Assembly (NCBI GenBank): GCA_043101605.1
Contig: JBICIG010000022.1
Span: forward strand, 1-29,582
DNA length: 29,582 nt
Direction: 5' to 3'
Origin: JBICIG01 sp043101605
GTDB taxonomy: Bacteria > Planctomycetota > Phycisphaerae > Phycisphaerales > UBA1924
This document shows positions 1 through 10,620 of this stretch, piece after piece (positions within the stretch are counted from its first letter, which is position 1; each line of letters begins with the position of its first letter). The notes under the pieces are model-generated. The model made no database searches and had not been told where the DNA came from. It saw only the letters and a program-made list of their open reading frames with translations. Both the position numbers and the translations under genes were made by a program.

Positions 1-17
1 GTGTGCTCTTCCGATCT
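1..17 (+). other. Residual Illumina TruSeq adapter
   Basis: The window opens with GTGTGCTCTTCCGATCT, which is identical to the 3' end of the standard TruSeq read-2 adapter. Biological sequence starts at base 18. The adapter happens to supply an in-frame GTG and four more codons to the first reading frame, so any start codon called at base 3 is an artefact. Confidence 0.93.
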
Positions 18-518
18 GCGGTGGTGCTGGGTGTGCTGGTGCTGGGCGCGCCGATGCTGACGCCGGCGATCGCGTGCGAGGGGACGGATGCGATCGATGC
101 GATGCAGCGGGTGTACCACTATGTGCTGCATCGCCCGTTGCGGCTGGTGGTGTATCTGCTGGTGTGGTTGCTGCTGGGGGTGTTGGTGATCGGGGTGGCG
201 CTGCTGCTGGCGGACGCGGCGTTGGGATTGACGCGCTCGCTGGGCGGGGCGCTGCTCGGAGAGAGCGGGCGGGCGGTTCTGAACGGGACCCCGACCGAGG
301 GGGTGTCGGGCGTGGCGGCGTGGATCGTGTCGGTGTGGTCGGCGGTGCCGATGCTGATCGTGGCGTCGATCGGGGTGAGCTACTACGCGTCGGGGGGGAC
401 GGTGCTGTACCTGCTGATGCGGCGGCTGGCGGATGGGCAGGATGAGTCGGAGATCTGGGTGCCGGGGTTGATCGAGGGGACGCTGGCGGCGACTTATGCG
501 GAGCAGGGTCGGCGCTGA
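3..518 (+). CDS. Truncated integral membrane protein of unknown function (3' part)
   Basis: This is an open frame running off the left edge. The apparent GTG start at base 3 and the first five codons come from the adapter, so the real gene is 5'-truncated and only bases 18-518 are genuine. What remains (about 166 residues) is strongly hydrophobic: a segment near residues 6-22, a long one near 47-70 and another near 106-126, joined by a loop with the phrase 'CEGTDAIDAMQRVYHYV'. It ends in a short polar tail with 'DESEIWVPG'. I do not recognise a family and assign no function. It is convergent with truB, with a hairpin between them. Codons are strongly G-ending (gtg, ctg, gcg, ggg), unlike plus-strand genes at the right end of the window. 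Confidence 0.7.
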   Translation: MLFRSAVVLGVLVLGAPMLTPAIACEGTDAIDAMQRVYHYVLHRPLRLVVYLLVWLLLGVLVIGVALLLADAALGLTRSLGGALLGESGRAVLNGTPTEGVSGVAAWIVSVWSAVPMLIVASIGVSYYASGGTVLYLLMRRLADGQDESEIWVPGLIEGTLAATYAEQGRR

Positions 519-526
519 GGCGCGGG

Positions 527-555
527 CACGGCTTGCCTTTCGGGGTCAAGCCGTG
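527..555. terminator. Hairpin between convergent genes
   Basis: A perfect 9-bp inverted repeat, CACGGCTTG (527-535) and CAAGCCGTG (547-555), encloses an 11-base loop. It lies between the stop of the left-edge membrane protein (518) and the stop of truB (581). No T-run follows on either strand, so the terminator role is inferred from position and symmetry. Confidence 0.5.
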
Positions 556-580
556 GCACACGAACCGAGTGCCCGGGAAC

Positions 581-1300
581 TCAGGCGAGGTCTTCGGGGA
601 TCTGCTGGAGCGACTCGGGAGGGAGCGGGTCGGGCAGGTCGTCGGGCTTGATCGCGTATTCGAGGGTGAAGTCGGCGATGCGTGTGCGCACGAGGGCGGT
701 GAGCATGCCGCCGGTGTTGAGTGCGCGGCCGAGGTCGCGGGCGAGTGAGCGGAGGTAGACGCCCTTGCCGGAGCGCACGCGGAGCGTGGCTTCGGGCCAT
801 TCGTAGTGTTCGAGTTCGATGGCGTGGATGGTGACGGGTCGGGGGGAGAGCTGAGGGGCGTCGCCGGCGCGGGCGAGGGCGTAGGCGCGCTTGCCGTCGA
901 CTTTGATGGCGCTGTAGGCGGGTGGCGTCTGCTGGATGGTGCCGATGAATGGCGCGCACGCGGCGGTGATGTCGTCGGCGGTGGGGATGGTGGTGATGGG
1001 CGCGTCGTGGACCGGTCCTTCGAGGTCGTCGGTGTCGCTGGTGCGCGAGAGGTCGATGGTGGCGCGATATTCCTTCTCGCCCTGCATTATCTGGTCGCAG
1101 AGCTTGGTGGCGCGGCCGACGAGGACGACGAGGACGCCGGTGGCGAGGGGGTCGAGTGTGCCGCCGTGGCCGACCTTGATGCGTTTGGGTGCGCCGGCGC
1201 GACGGAGCTTGGCGCGGATGTGAGCGCAGACCTTCATGGAGGACCAGCCGAGGGGCTTGTCGATGTTGAGCAGGCCGGTGATGGGGGGGGTGTCGGTCAC
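581..1300 (-). CDS. truB: tRNA pseudouridine(55) synthase TruB
   Basis: TruB isomerises uridine 55 in the T-loop of tRNAs to pseudouridine, in the cytoplasm. The 239-residue product has the family opening 'GLLNIDKPLGWSS' at residues 9-21, the catalytic motif 'GHGGTLDPLATGVL' with the nucleophilic aspartate at Asp50, a 'YSAIKVDGKRAYALAR' block and the 'RCSKGTY-like' motif seen here as 'RVRSGKGVYLRSLARDLG'. The length matches the catalytic domain, with little room for a C-terminal PUA extension. I chose the GTG at 1300 because the family motif begins nine residues later. The GTG overlaps the TGA of the upstream glycosyltransferase (GTGA), so the two are probably translationally coupled. A same-frame extension to 2443 runs through the glycosyltransferase gene and is not real. 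Confidence 0.95.
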   Translation of the reverse strand: MTDTPPITGLLNIDKPLGWSSMKVCAHIRAKLRRAGAPKRIKVGHGGTLDPLATGVLVVLVGRATKLCDQIMQGEKEYRATIDLSRTSDTDDLEGPVHDAPITTIPTADDITAACAPFIGTIQQTPPAYSAIKVDGKRAYALARAGDAPQLSPRPVTIHAIELEHYEWPEATLRVRSGKGVYLRSLARDLGRALNTGGMLTALVRTRIADFTLEYAIKPDDLPDPLPPESLQQIPEDLA

Positions 1301-3123
1301 GGGTTGGTGTTGGGGGTGGCGGCGCGGACTTCGAGGGTGACGGGCTTGCCCCGGGAGTAGTTGAAGCCGGTGATGGTGTCTTGCACGCGGCCGAGAAGTT
1401 CGACGCCGGGGTGGTCGGCGGGGATGAGGACGATGCCGGTGGGGTGGTCGGCGATCCAGTTGGCGAGGTCTTCGTCGGCGAGGCGTTGGATGCGGCCGTG
1501 GGTGTTGAAGATGAGGCTGTCTTCGTGGAAGCCGACGGCGGCGAGGGGATGCTGTCGGGCGGGGTCGGCGAGGAGGAGGGCGTCGGCGGCGCGGCGTGAG
1601 ACCCATGGGGTGGGGGAGTGAGGCAGGATGATGCCGAGGGTGAGGGAGAGGGAGGCGGCGGTGGTGAGGAGGGCGATGGTCTGGGCGCGCGCGAACTGGT
1701 CCCGGTAGAGAAGGATGCTGGTGGCGGCGAGGCCGAGGATGCCGAGGATGGCGGCGGCGATGGCGGTGATGAGGACGAGGATGCTGCCGGCAGCGCCGCC
1801 GAGGATTGCCAGGGCGAGCGGAGCGGCGACGACCCATCCCGCGCCAATGACGAGCCACGCGTTGAGCCCGAAGCGGACGAGTGCGGAGCGGAGGTTGGGG
1901 ACGACGCCGGCGTCGCAGGCGAACAGGCAGCGTGCGGCGAGGATCGCGAGGGCGGGGTAGAGGGGGAGTGTGTAGTGGGGGAGCTTGGTGCTGACGAGTT
2001 CGAAGACGAGCCAGCTCGGGACGATCCAGGAGATGAGGAAGAGTTCGGGGGCGCGTCGGGAGGGGATGCCGACGATCCAGCGGCGGAGGCGTGCGCGCGC
2101 ACCTTCGGGTTGCGATGGGCTGTTGCCGGCAGCGCGTGCGGCTCGGGCGCGTGAGCTGATGCGGAACCAGATCCAGACGAGCGCGACGCCCAGGAGCATG
2201 GAGCCGGGCCAGAGGAGGGCGGGGAGAAGAGCGAGGTGGTAGCCGGGCGGGCCGGCGTGTCCTTCTTTGGGGGCGGCGCTGCGGCCGAGGGTCTCGTCGA
2301 AGATGATGGAGAGGTAGTTGCTCCAGCCGACCTGCTGCGCGACGAGGATGACCCAGGGGAGGCAGAGGGCGGCGATGATGGAGAGGGCCAGGAGCGGGCG
2401 GACGCCGGCGGCGGCGCGCGGGGAGCGGTGGAGGATCATCCATGCGGAGAGGGTGAGTACGACGATCATGGGGGTGATCGGACCCTTGGTGAGGATGCCG
2501 AGGGAGACGAGGACCCAGAGGATGATGGCGTCGCGGAGGCTGCGCGTGGTGAGCGTGCGCTGGAGTGCGAGCATGGAGGCGGTGGAGATCGCGAGGAGGA
2601 GCATGTCGGCGCGGGCCTGATGCGACTCCCAGATCATGATGGGGCTGATCGCGAGGAGGAGGGCGGCGAGGAGGCCGACGCGGGCGTCGAAGAGGCGTGT
2701 GCCGAGCCGCCAGGTGCAGAGGGCGGCGATGATCGCGGCGAGGAGGGAGGGGACGCGGTACATCCAGATCGCGTCGAGCGCGGGGTCGCCGGCGGTGAAG
2801 ACGAGGGCGGCGAGGGCCTGGGTCCAGTAGATGAGGGGGGGCTTGTTGAGGCGGGGGCGGTCCTGGACGCGCGGAACGACCAGGGCTTCGGTTGAGCCGG
2901 CGAGGAAGCCGTCTTCGAGCATCTGGCGGCTTGCCTGGGCGAAGCGTGATTCGTCGCGGTCGACGGCGGGGATGGAGAACTGGCCGGGGAGGTAGACTGC
3001 GAGGCAGATCAGGATGAGGGCGAGGCCCGCGAGTGGGGAGCGGGCGAGGCGTTGCTGGGCGCGGAGCCGCGTCCGGGAGTGGATGGGACCGGGCGTGAGA
3101 TCGGGAGAAGCCGGAGCCGGCAT
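1297..3123 (-). CDS. ArnT/PMT-like membrane glycosyltransferase (GT39/GT83 type)
   Basis: This 608-residue polytopic inner-membrane protein resembles the ArnT/PMT group, which moves a sugar from a polyprenyl-phosphate donor to lipid A, protein or another acceptor outside the membrane. Family signs are the first periplasmic loop after the first membrane segment, with the acidic motif 'VDRDESRFAQ' (Asp55, Glu58), followed by 'RLNKPPLIYW' at 91-100. Many hydrophobic helices follow, with 'KLPHYTLPLYPALAILAA' in the second half and a soluble C-terminal domain from about residue 500. The acceptor cannot be read from the sequence. The ATG at 3123 shares its bases with the divergent PAP2 start (CATG). 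A TATAGT box lies 8-13 bases upstream, which would give an almost leaderless mRNA. The gene overlaps truB by four bases downstream. PAP2 enzymes often recycle polyprenyl phosphates, so the two neighbours may serve the same lipid-linked sugar cycle (inference). Confidence 0.85.
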   Translation of the reverse strand: MPAPASPDLTPGPIHSRTRLRAQQRLARSPLAGLALILICLAVYLPGQFSIPAVDRDESRFAQASRQMLEDGFLAGSTEALVVPRVQDRPRLNKPPLIYWTQALAALVFTAGDPALDAIWMYRVPSLLAAIIAALCTWRLGTRLFDARVGLLAALLLAISPIMIWESHQARADMLLLAISTASMLALQRTLTTRSLRDAIILWVLVSLGILTKGPITPMIVVLTLSAWMILHRSPRAAAGVRPLLALSIIAALCLPWVILVAQQVGWSNYLSIIFDETLGRSAAPKEGHAGPPGYHLALLPALLWPGSMLLGVALVWIWFRISSRARAARAAGNSPSQPEGARARLRRWIVGIPSRRAPELFLISWIVPSWLVFELVSTKLPHYTLPLYPALAILAARCLFACDAGVVPNLRSALVRFGLNAWLVIGAGWVVAAPLALAILGGAAGSILVLITAIAAAILGILGLAATSILLYRDQFARAQTIALLTTAASLSLTLGIILPHSPTPWVSRRAADALLLADPARQHPLAAVGFHEDSLIFNTHGRIQRLADEDLANWIADHPTGIVLIPADHPGVELLGRVQDTITGFNYSRGKPVTLEVRAATPNTNP

Positions 3124-3937
3124 GGCGGGCGACTATACCGCGAGGGATCGTGGGTTGAGCGTGTGGGGGCTGCCGATCGCGTGCCTGTTGGGGGCGGCGG
3201 GATTGGTGTGGATTGACGGGCCGCTGTCACGCGGGCTGCGTTGGATGGGGGGGCAGCTCGGGGGGGACATCCGGCGAGAACTGGAGACGCTGCAGCAGTA
3301 CGGGGCGATCGGGTCGGTGGTGATCATCGCGATCGTGATCTCGGTGATGGATCCGGGCAAGCGGGCGCGGCTGTGGGACTGGTTGCTGGCGATGCTCGCG
3401 ACGGCGGTGGTGGTGCTTCCGATGAAGATGCTGGTGGGGAGGCCGCGGCCGAAGTTTGACGATCCGTTCGTGTTCCTGGGACCGATCGGGACCTACACGG
3501 TCGATGCGGAGAAGGGCCCGAAGCACGCGTGGGAGGTGTGGGGGGGGATCAGTTCGGATTTGTGGTCGATGCCCTCGAGCCACACGGCGTACGCGGTGGT
3601 GTTGAGCGTGTTCCTGGCGGTGACCTATCCGAAGCTGCGCGGTTTGGCGTGGGCGATGATGGGGATCGTGGGGGCGTGCCGCGTGCTGTTCGGGGCGCAC
3701 TATCCGAGTGATGTGCTGGTGGGGGCGGCGGTTGCGTGGGCGGTCAGCGTCCCGATCGTGCAGGGGGGGCTGGGGCGGAAGTGGATAGGGGCGCGGGTGA
3801 TGGATCGGTTCGGCGAGCCGGGCGAGGGTTGGGCGCGTGGGGTGGGGTCGGATGCGGGTGGGGTGGGGTCGGATGTGGGCGTGAGTGGGGAGGCCGGGTT
3901 GGGGGGCGGTGCGGGGTCGAATCGGGCGGGCGGGTGA
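3122..3937 (+). CDS. PAP2-family membrane phosphatase
   Basis: This is a membrane-bound phosphatase of the PAP2 (type 2 phosphatidic acid phosphatase) superfamily, which dephosphorylates lipid phosphates such as phosphatidate or undecaprenyl pyrophosphate. All three signature motifs are present: K-x6-RP at Lys102-Arg109-Pro110 ('KMLVGRPRP'), PSSH at 151-154 and R-x5-H-x3-D at Arg187, His193 and Asp197 ('CRVLFGAHYPSD'). Hydrophobic helices lie near residues 13-31, 62-76, 86-102 and 156-170. The exact substrate is not determinable. The ATG at 3122 (271 residues) was preferred over an upstream in-frame start at 3014, because the extra 36 residues would lie antisense to the glycosyltransferase and are Arg-rich. 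The C-terminus (about residues 238-271) is a low-complexity Gly/Val/Ser/Asp tail encoded by a short tandem repeat. tRNA-Ser starts 19 bases after the stop. Confidence 0.88.
   Translation: MAGDYTARDRGLSVWGLPIACLLGAAGLVWIDGPLSRGLRWMGGQLGGDIRRELETLQQYGAIGSVVIIAIVISVMDPGKRARLWDWLLAMLATAVVVLPMKMLVGRPRPKFDDPFVFLGPIGTYTVDAEKGPKHAWEVWGGISSDLWSMPSSHTAYAVVLSVFLAVTYPKLRGLAWAMMGIVGACRVLFGAHYPSDVLVGAAVAWAVSVPIVQGGLGRKWIGARVMDRFGEPGEGWARGVGSDAGGVGSDVGVSGEAGLGGGAGSNRAGG
3132..3137 (-). promoter_or_regulatory. Possible -10 element for the glycosyltransferase-truB operon
   Basis: On the minus strand TATAGT sits at 3137-3132, five of six matches to the sigma-70 -10 consensus. Initiation 6-8 bases downstream would fall on or just before the ATG at 3123, giving a leaderless or nearly leaderless transcript. 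No convincing -35 hexamer is seen 16-18 bases upstream, so this is tentative. Confidence 0.28.
3841..3880 (+). repeat. Two-copy tandem repeat in the PAP2 C-terminal tail
   Basis: Two 19-base copies (3841-3859 and 3862-3880, period 21) differ at two positions, one of them C versus T inside GGATGCGGG/GGATGTGGG. They encode consecutive GVGSDAG and GVGSDVG units in the dispensable-looking tail. This is a local slippage-type repeat. Confidence 0.7.
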
Positions 3938-3956
3938 CTATGCTTGTGGCCCAGCC

Positions 3957-4046
<90 letters not shown>

Positions 4047-4053
4047 TTCATTG

Positions 4054-4107
4054 AGACCCCGTTGCTTGGATCACTGTGTTTGCAGTGGTTTACGAGCAAC
4101 GGGGTCT
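4054..4107. terminator. Long two-tier hairpin between tRNA-Ser and the metal-efflux operon end
   Basis: A perfect 13-bp stem, AGACCCCGTTGCT (4054-4066) with AGCAACGGGGTCT (4095-4107), encloses an inner hairpin CACTG (4072-4076)/CAGTG (4083-4087) with a six-base loop. It lies nine bases past the tRNA and about 115 bases past the stop of the minus-strand CzcA-like gene. A T-rich stretch (TTGTCTCTTAT) follows on the plus strand. It probably terminates the tRNA transcript and perhaps the opposing operon. The rest of 4108-4221 shows nothing I recognise. Confidence 0.5.
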
Positions 4108-4221
4108 TGTCTCTTATCCCGCCGCCCTGATGCTGGCGTCGTCTCCGAGATTGGCCGGTTCGCTCGGCGAGTGGTCGGTGACCAGCCGGAGGCGGGGTTG
4201 GTGCAGGGGTCGTTTCGGGGG

Positions 4222-7317
<3,096 letters not shown>

Positions 7318-7362
7318 GAAGCGTCTCCGCGGGCTGGATCGTGGGGAGCGTGATCGGCGTGA

Positions 7363-8637
7363 TCACTTCGAGAGGTGATCGACTTCGCAGCAGCCTGCGC
7401 CCATGTTGTCCTTAAGGAGCTCGTTCTTGAGGATGAAGCTGCCGCCGGTGACGATCGTCTCGCCGCCGGAGAGCCCGGCGAGGACCTCGTAGCGGTCGCC
7501 GGTGTCGAAGCCGAGGGTGAGCTGGACGGGCTGGAAGGAGGTTCCGTCGTTGGCGGTGCGGACGAAGGCGATGTTGCAGCTGCCGTCCCATTGCACGGCG
7601 GACTTGGGGACGGTGATCGCCTGCGAGCCGCCGCCGGCGGAGATGGTGGCGCGTCCGAACATGAACGCCTTGAGCATCTCGTCCCCGTTGTCGAGTTCGG
7701 CGCGGGCCTTGATGGTGCGGGTCCTGCGATCGAGTTGGGTGCTGATCCAGGTGAGGCGGCCCGGGAAGGCGCGGTCCGGGATGCCGTCGATCCGGAACGC
7801 GACGCGTTGCCCGCGGCGGACGGTGCCGAGGTCGCGCTCGGAGAGGTCGATCATGGCCCACATGACGGCGGTGTCGGCGACGGCGAAGAGCGTGTCGCGC
7901 TCGTCGACGACCTCTCCCATGACCGCGTCCCGCTCGACGAGGATTCCGGCAAACGGCGCGGTGATGTGGAGGAGCGAGCCGGTGTCGCCCTCTTCGGTGA
8001 TGCGGGTGATGGCCTCGTCGGAGAGGCCCAGAATGCGGAGTTGCTGCGTGGCGCGGGAGACGGCGATGCGGGCCTCGGCGAGGCGTGTCTGAGCCTCGAG
8101 GAGCGCCCGCTCGGTGCTCGCGCCCTTCTCCATGAGCGTGCGTTCGCGCTCGGCGTTGGCCTGCCACAGCGCGAGCAGTTCGGAGGACTGGAGCAGGTCG
8201 GCCTTGGCCGAGCCGAGCGCCATCGAGTCGACGGTCGCGACGATCTCGCCCTTGGCGATGCGGTCGCCCAGGTCCTTGCGGACTTCCACGATGACCCCCG
8301 GGGCACGCGAGGAGAGGCGGGCGTACTGGTTCGCGTCGTAGACGATCTCGGCGTTGCGCTCGATCTCGCGGCTGAGGTCGCTGGTGCCGACCTGAGCGAA
8401 CTCGAATCCGGCCGTCTCGGCGATCGCAGGCGAAGCGAGCGTGATGATGGTGTTGACGGTCGTGCACTCTGGCTCGGGCAGACGCTGGGCGCGGCGAGGG
8501 TTCTCGGTGAGCGTGGACGCCGAGGCGGGCGGGGCCGTCGCAGCGGGATCGCTCTGAGAATGGGCCTGGGCCGCGGCGGCCGGCGCGGCGCCCGCGAGCA
8601 GGATCGCGGCGAGCGTGAGAACGGCGGTGATGTTCAT
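7363..8637 (-). CDS. CzcB-like periplasmic adaptor (membrane fusion protein)
   Basis: This periplasmic adaptor links the CzcA-like pump to the CzcC-like outer-membrane channel. The ATG at 8637 has GGAG eight bases upstream and gives a clean signal peptide ('MNITAVLTLAAILLAGAAPAAAAQ'-like, cleavage near residue 23). Longer in-frame starts back to 9060 are antisense-like Ser/Arg-rich extensions and were rejected. The 424-residue protein has the lipoyl half-motif 'APGVIVEVRKDLGDRIAKGE', an alpha-helical hairpin (about residues 135-200), the second lipoyl half 'APFAGILVERDAVMGEVV' and a beta-barrel. A single Cys near residue 58 and a C-terminal 'GAGCCEVDHLSK' with paired cysteines could bind metal. 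Many relatives carry an N-terminal Cys/His motif domain; here that domain appears instead as the separate lipoprotein immediately upstream. Confidence 0.9.
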   Translation of the reverse strand: MNITAVLTLAAILLAGAAPAAAAQAHSQSDPAATAPPASASTLTENPRRAQRLPEPECTTVNTIITLASPAIAETAGFEFAQVGTSDLSREIERNAEIVYDANQYARLSSRAPGVIVEVRKDLGDRIAKGEIVATVDSMALGSAKADLLQSSELLALWQANAERERTLMEKGASTERALLEAQTRLAEARIAVSRATQQLRILGLSDEAITRITEEGDTGSLLHITAPFAGILVERDAVMGEVVDERDTLFAVADTAVMWAMIDLSERDLGTVRRGQRVAFRIDGIPDRAFPGRLTWISTQLDRRTRTIKARAELDNGDEMLKAFMFGRATISAGGGSQAITVPKSAVQWDGSCNIAFVRTANDGTSFQPVQLTLGFDTGDRYEVLAGLSGGETIVTGGSFILKNELLKDNMGAGCCEVDHLSK

Positions 8638-8674
8638 GGGATTAACTCCGATCGATCGGGTGAACGGGCGGCGG

Positions 8675-9109
8675 TTACGGGGTGCAGAGAGTGCATTCGG
8701 ACACGGGCTTCCCGTGCTCGCAATGGGCGTCGTCGCGCGTGCCGGGCATCGCCCCGCCGTGGACGCCGGGGCGGATGTTCTCGGCGAGGGCTGGGTCGCA
8801 TGCAATGCACTGCGACTCGGGGAGCTTGTGCTCCTCGCACCAGTCCCCCCGGGCGCGGAAGGCGACCTTGATGCCCGGTCGACACTTGGCGCAGAGGGCT
8901 TCGGGGAACCCGTGCTCGCCGCAGAATCCCTCGGCCTCGATGATGTCGGGGTTGCAGAACGGGCAGGTCTCGGCCTTGATCTCGTGCTCGCAGCGGGCGC
9001 TGGCGAGGGACGCGGCGTCGGACGAGCCTGAAGGCCCGCACCCGGCGAACGAGACGGCAAGGGTTACGGCGGCGACGAGACAGGCGGACAACATCGCGTG
9101 GCTTGTCAT
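8675..9109 (-). CDS. Lipoprotein with four C-EH-C-C metal-binding motifs
   Basis: This is a 144-residue exported protein with an N-terminal hydrophobic segment and a lipobox-like 'SFAGC' (lipidated Cys24). The body holds four copies of a C-(x)-E-H-x6-C-x2-C motif: Cys40/His42/Cys49/Cys52, Cys63/His66/Cys73/Cys76, Cys91/His94/Cys101/Cys104 and Cys130/His132/Cys139/Cys142. Each offers three thiols and one imidazole, a good soft-metal or zinc site. The connecting text (such as 'GDWCEEHKLPESQC') resembles a domain usually fused to the N-terminus of Czc-type adaptors, so I infer a free-standing periplasmic metal chaperone or sensor for the adaptor encoded 37 bases downstream. Its ATG overlaps the TGA of the upstream CzcC-like gene (ATGA), indicating translational coupling. 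The function is untested and the family name unknown to me. Confidence 0.85.
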   Translation of the reverse strand: MTSHAMLSACLVAAVTLAVSFAGCGPSGSSDAASLASARCEHEIKAETCPFCNPDIIEAEGFCGEHGFPEALCAKCRPGIKVAFRARGDWCEEHKLPESQCIACDPALAENIRPGVHGGAMPGTRDDAHCEHGKPVSECTLCTP

Positions 9110-10527
9110 GGATGCTCCTTGGCCCCTTCCCGGGGCGTCTGGGGGTTCGAGGACAAGGCGGCACCCGGGCGATCGCCGGGTGAGGAATCGAGGTCGAGGC
9201 CGGTGATCGCCGCGATGCGCGCACGGGCGACGGCGGCGTGCCCGGCGAGTTCGATCTGCGTGCGTCGGGCTTGCGTGAGCGTGCGCTGGGCGTCGAGCAG
9301 GTCGAGGAACGACGCGCGGCCGGCGCGGTACGACTCGTCGATCTGGTCGAAGGCGCGCTGGGCATCGGGGACGACCTCGTCGCCGAACACCGCGAGCTGA
9401 TCGCGGGCGGCGTGGTACGAACCGACGGCCCCGGTGAGATCGGAGAGAAGTCGCATGCGCATCGCTTCCCGCTGCTGGCGTCGATCGGCGAGTTCGAAGC
9501 GGGCCGAGAGAAGATCGCCTTGGCGCCGGTTCCAGACCGGGAGTTCCGCGGCGACGCCCAGTTCGGCGATGCCCTGGTCGCCCTCGGCGCTGTAACCGAT
9601 GCCGGCGGTCAGGCTGAGGTTGGGCACGCGCTCAGCCTGGATGCGCCGCAGGTCGGCCTCGGCGGCGGCGATGCGGCGGTCGGCGACGATCAGGGCGGGG
9701 TGCGCCGCGTCGATCAGCGCCACGAGTGCCGCTTCGTCCATCGGATCCGGGGTCAGCGGGATCGTCGCCGCGAGCCTGGGCGCCGCGATCGGGCCCGCGT
9801 CGAGCAACAGCCCGAGTTGCTTCTCGGCCGAGGCAAGCTCGCGCGCGATCCGGTGCCGATCCGCGCGGAGGTGGTGCACCTCGACGCGCGGGCGGATGAC
9901 ATCGGGCTCGGCGACGGCGCGGGCCTGGAAGCGGGTCTCGGCGATCGCGAGCGTCGCCTCGGCCAGTTGGATCAGTTCATCGATGAGTTGGAGCTGCGCG
10001 TGGAGCTCGAGGATGCGGGCGTGAGCCTCTGCCACGCGGCCGAAGACCTCGCGCCGCACCTGCTCGACGGCCGCGAGCCGGGCGGCCTCATCGGCCTCTG
10101 CGGCGGCGACGGCGGCCCGGAGGCGGTCGCCGACGACGATCGGCTGGGTGATGCCGACGATGGTGTTGGCTGAGCCGCCCTCCAATCCGATCTCGCCGGA
10201 GGTGATGCTGGCGGTGGGGTTCGGATAGAGCGAGGCCTGCCATGTGCGCCCGGCGGCGGCGCCGACGGCTGAGCGGGAGGCGCGCAGATCCGGATTGAGC
10301 CGCTCGGCGCGGTGCAGGAGGTCCGCAAGCGTGATGCCGGTGGGCGGGAGATCAGGATCGGGCGAACGCGCAGCGTCCGCGGGCGCCCGTGCCGCCTCCG
10401 GGCGCGGCACGCCCTGTCGGCTGAGCCGGTCTTGGATGTGTTGGCCGGTGAGCGGGCTCGAGCACCCGCTGAACGCCACGCCGCTCGACAACACGAGCGC
10501 GGCGGCGGACCTGCGATGGACCTTCAT
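9106..10527 (-). CDS. CzcC-like outer-membrane efflux lipoprotein (TolC family)
   Basis: This is the outer-membrane channel of the downstream (divalent-type) efflux system, 473 residues, a usual TolC/CzcC length. The N-terminus is a lipoprotein signal with 'VAFSGC' (lipidated Cys22). Two outer-membrane-efflux repeats follow: a first with 'LADLLHRAERLNPDLRASRS' and 'QASLYPNPTASITSGE' (about residues 66-115), and a second with 'LIDAAHPALIVADRRIAAAEADL' and 'RVPNLSLTAGIGYS' (about 275-325). Both contain long amphipathic helices, and the end has the typical 'YRAGRASFLDLLDAQRTLTQAR'. GGAG lies six bases before the ATG. It overlaps the Cys/His lipoprotein gene by four bases and follows the small Cys-rich gene by 93 bases. 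Its partners are the adaptor and pump at the operon end. Confidence 0.92.
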   Translation of the reverse strand: MKVHRRSAAALVLSSGVAFSGCSSPLTGQHIQDRLSRQGVPRPEAARAPADAARSPDPDLPPTGITLADLLHRAERLNPDLRASRSAVGAAAGRTWQASLYPNPTASITSGEIGLEGGSANTIVGITQPIVVGDRLRAAVAAAEADEAARLAAVEQVRREVFGRVAEAHARILELHAQLQLIDELIQLAEATLAIAETRFQARAVAEPDVIRPRVEVHHLRADRHRIARELASAEKQLGLLLDAGPIAAPRLAATIPLTPDPMDEAALVALIDAAHPALIVADRRIAAAEADLRRIQAERVPNLSLTAGIGYSAEGDQGIAELGVAAELPVWNRRQGDLLSARFELADRRQQREAMRMRLLSDLTGAVGSYHAARDQLAVFGDEVVPDAQRAFDQIDESYRAGRASFLDLLDAQRTLTQARRTQIELAGHAAVARARIAAITGLDLDSSPGDRPGAALSSNPQTPREGAKEHP

Positions 10528-10620
10528 GCTTGCTCCAGAGACGGACCGGGCGCGACGCGTGCGGACGCAGCGCGCTGAGTCGGCGAACCCCGCGGGATCG
10601 CCGGCGGGGGGCCTCTGGGA

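Noticed and set aside
581..2443. 620-residue minus-strand frame extending truB upstream
   Set aside because: The extra 380 residues are Arg/Pro-rich and overlap the glycosyltransferase in another frame; TruB homology begins just after the GTG at 1300.
7363..9060. 565-residue version of the CzcB-like adaptor
   Set aside because: The first 141 residues are Ser/Arg/Pro-rich and overlap the Cys/His lipoprotein in another frame; the ATG at 8637 has a signal peptide and ribosome-binding site.
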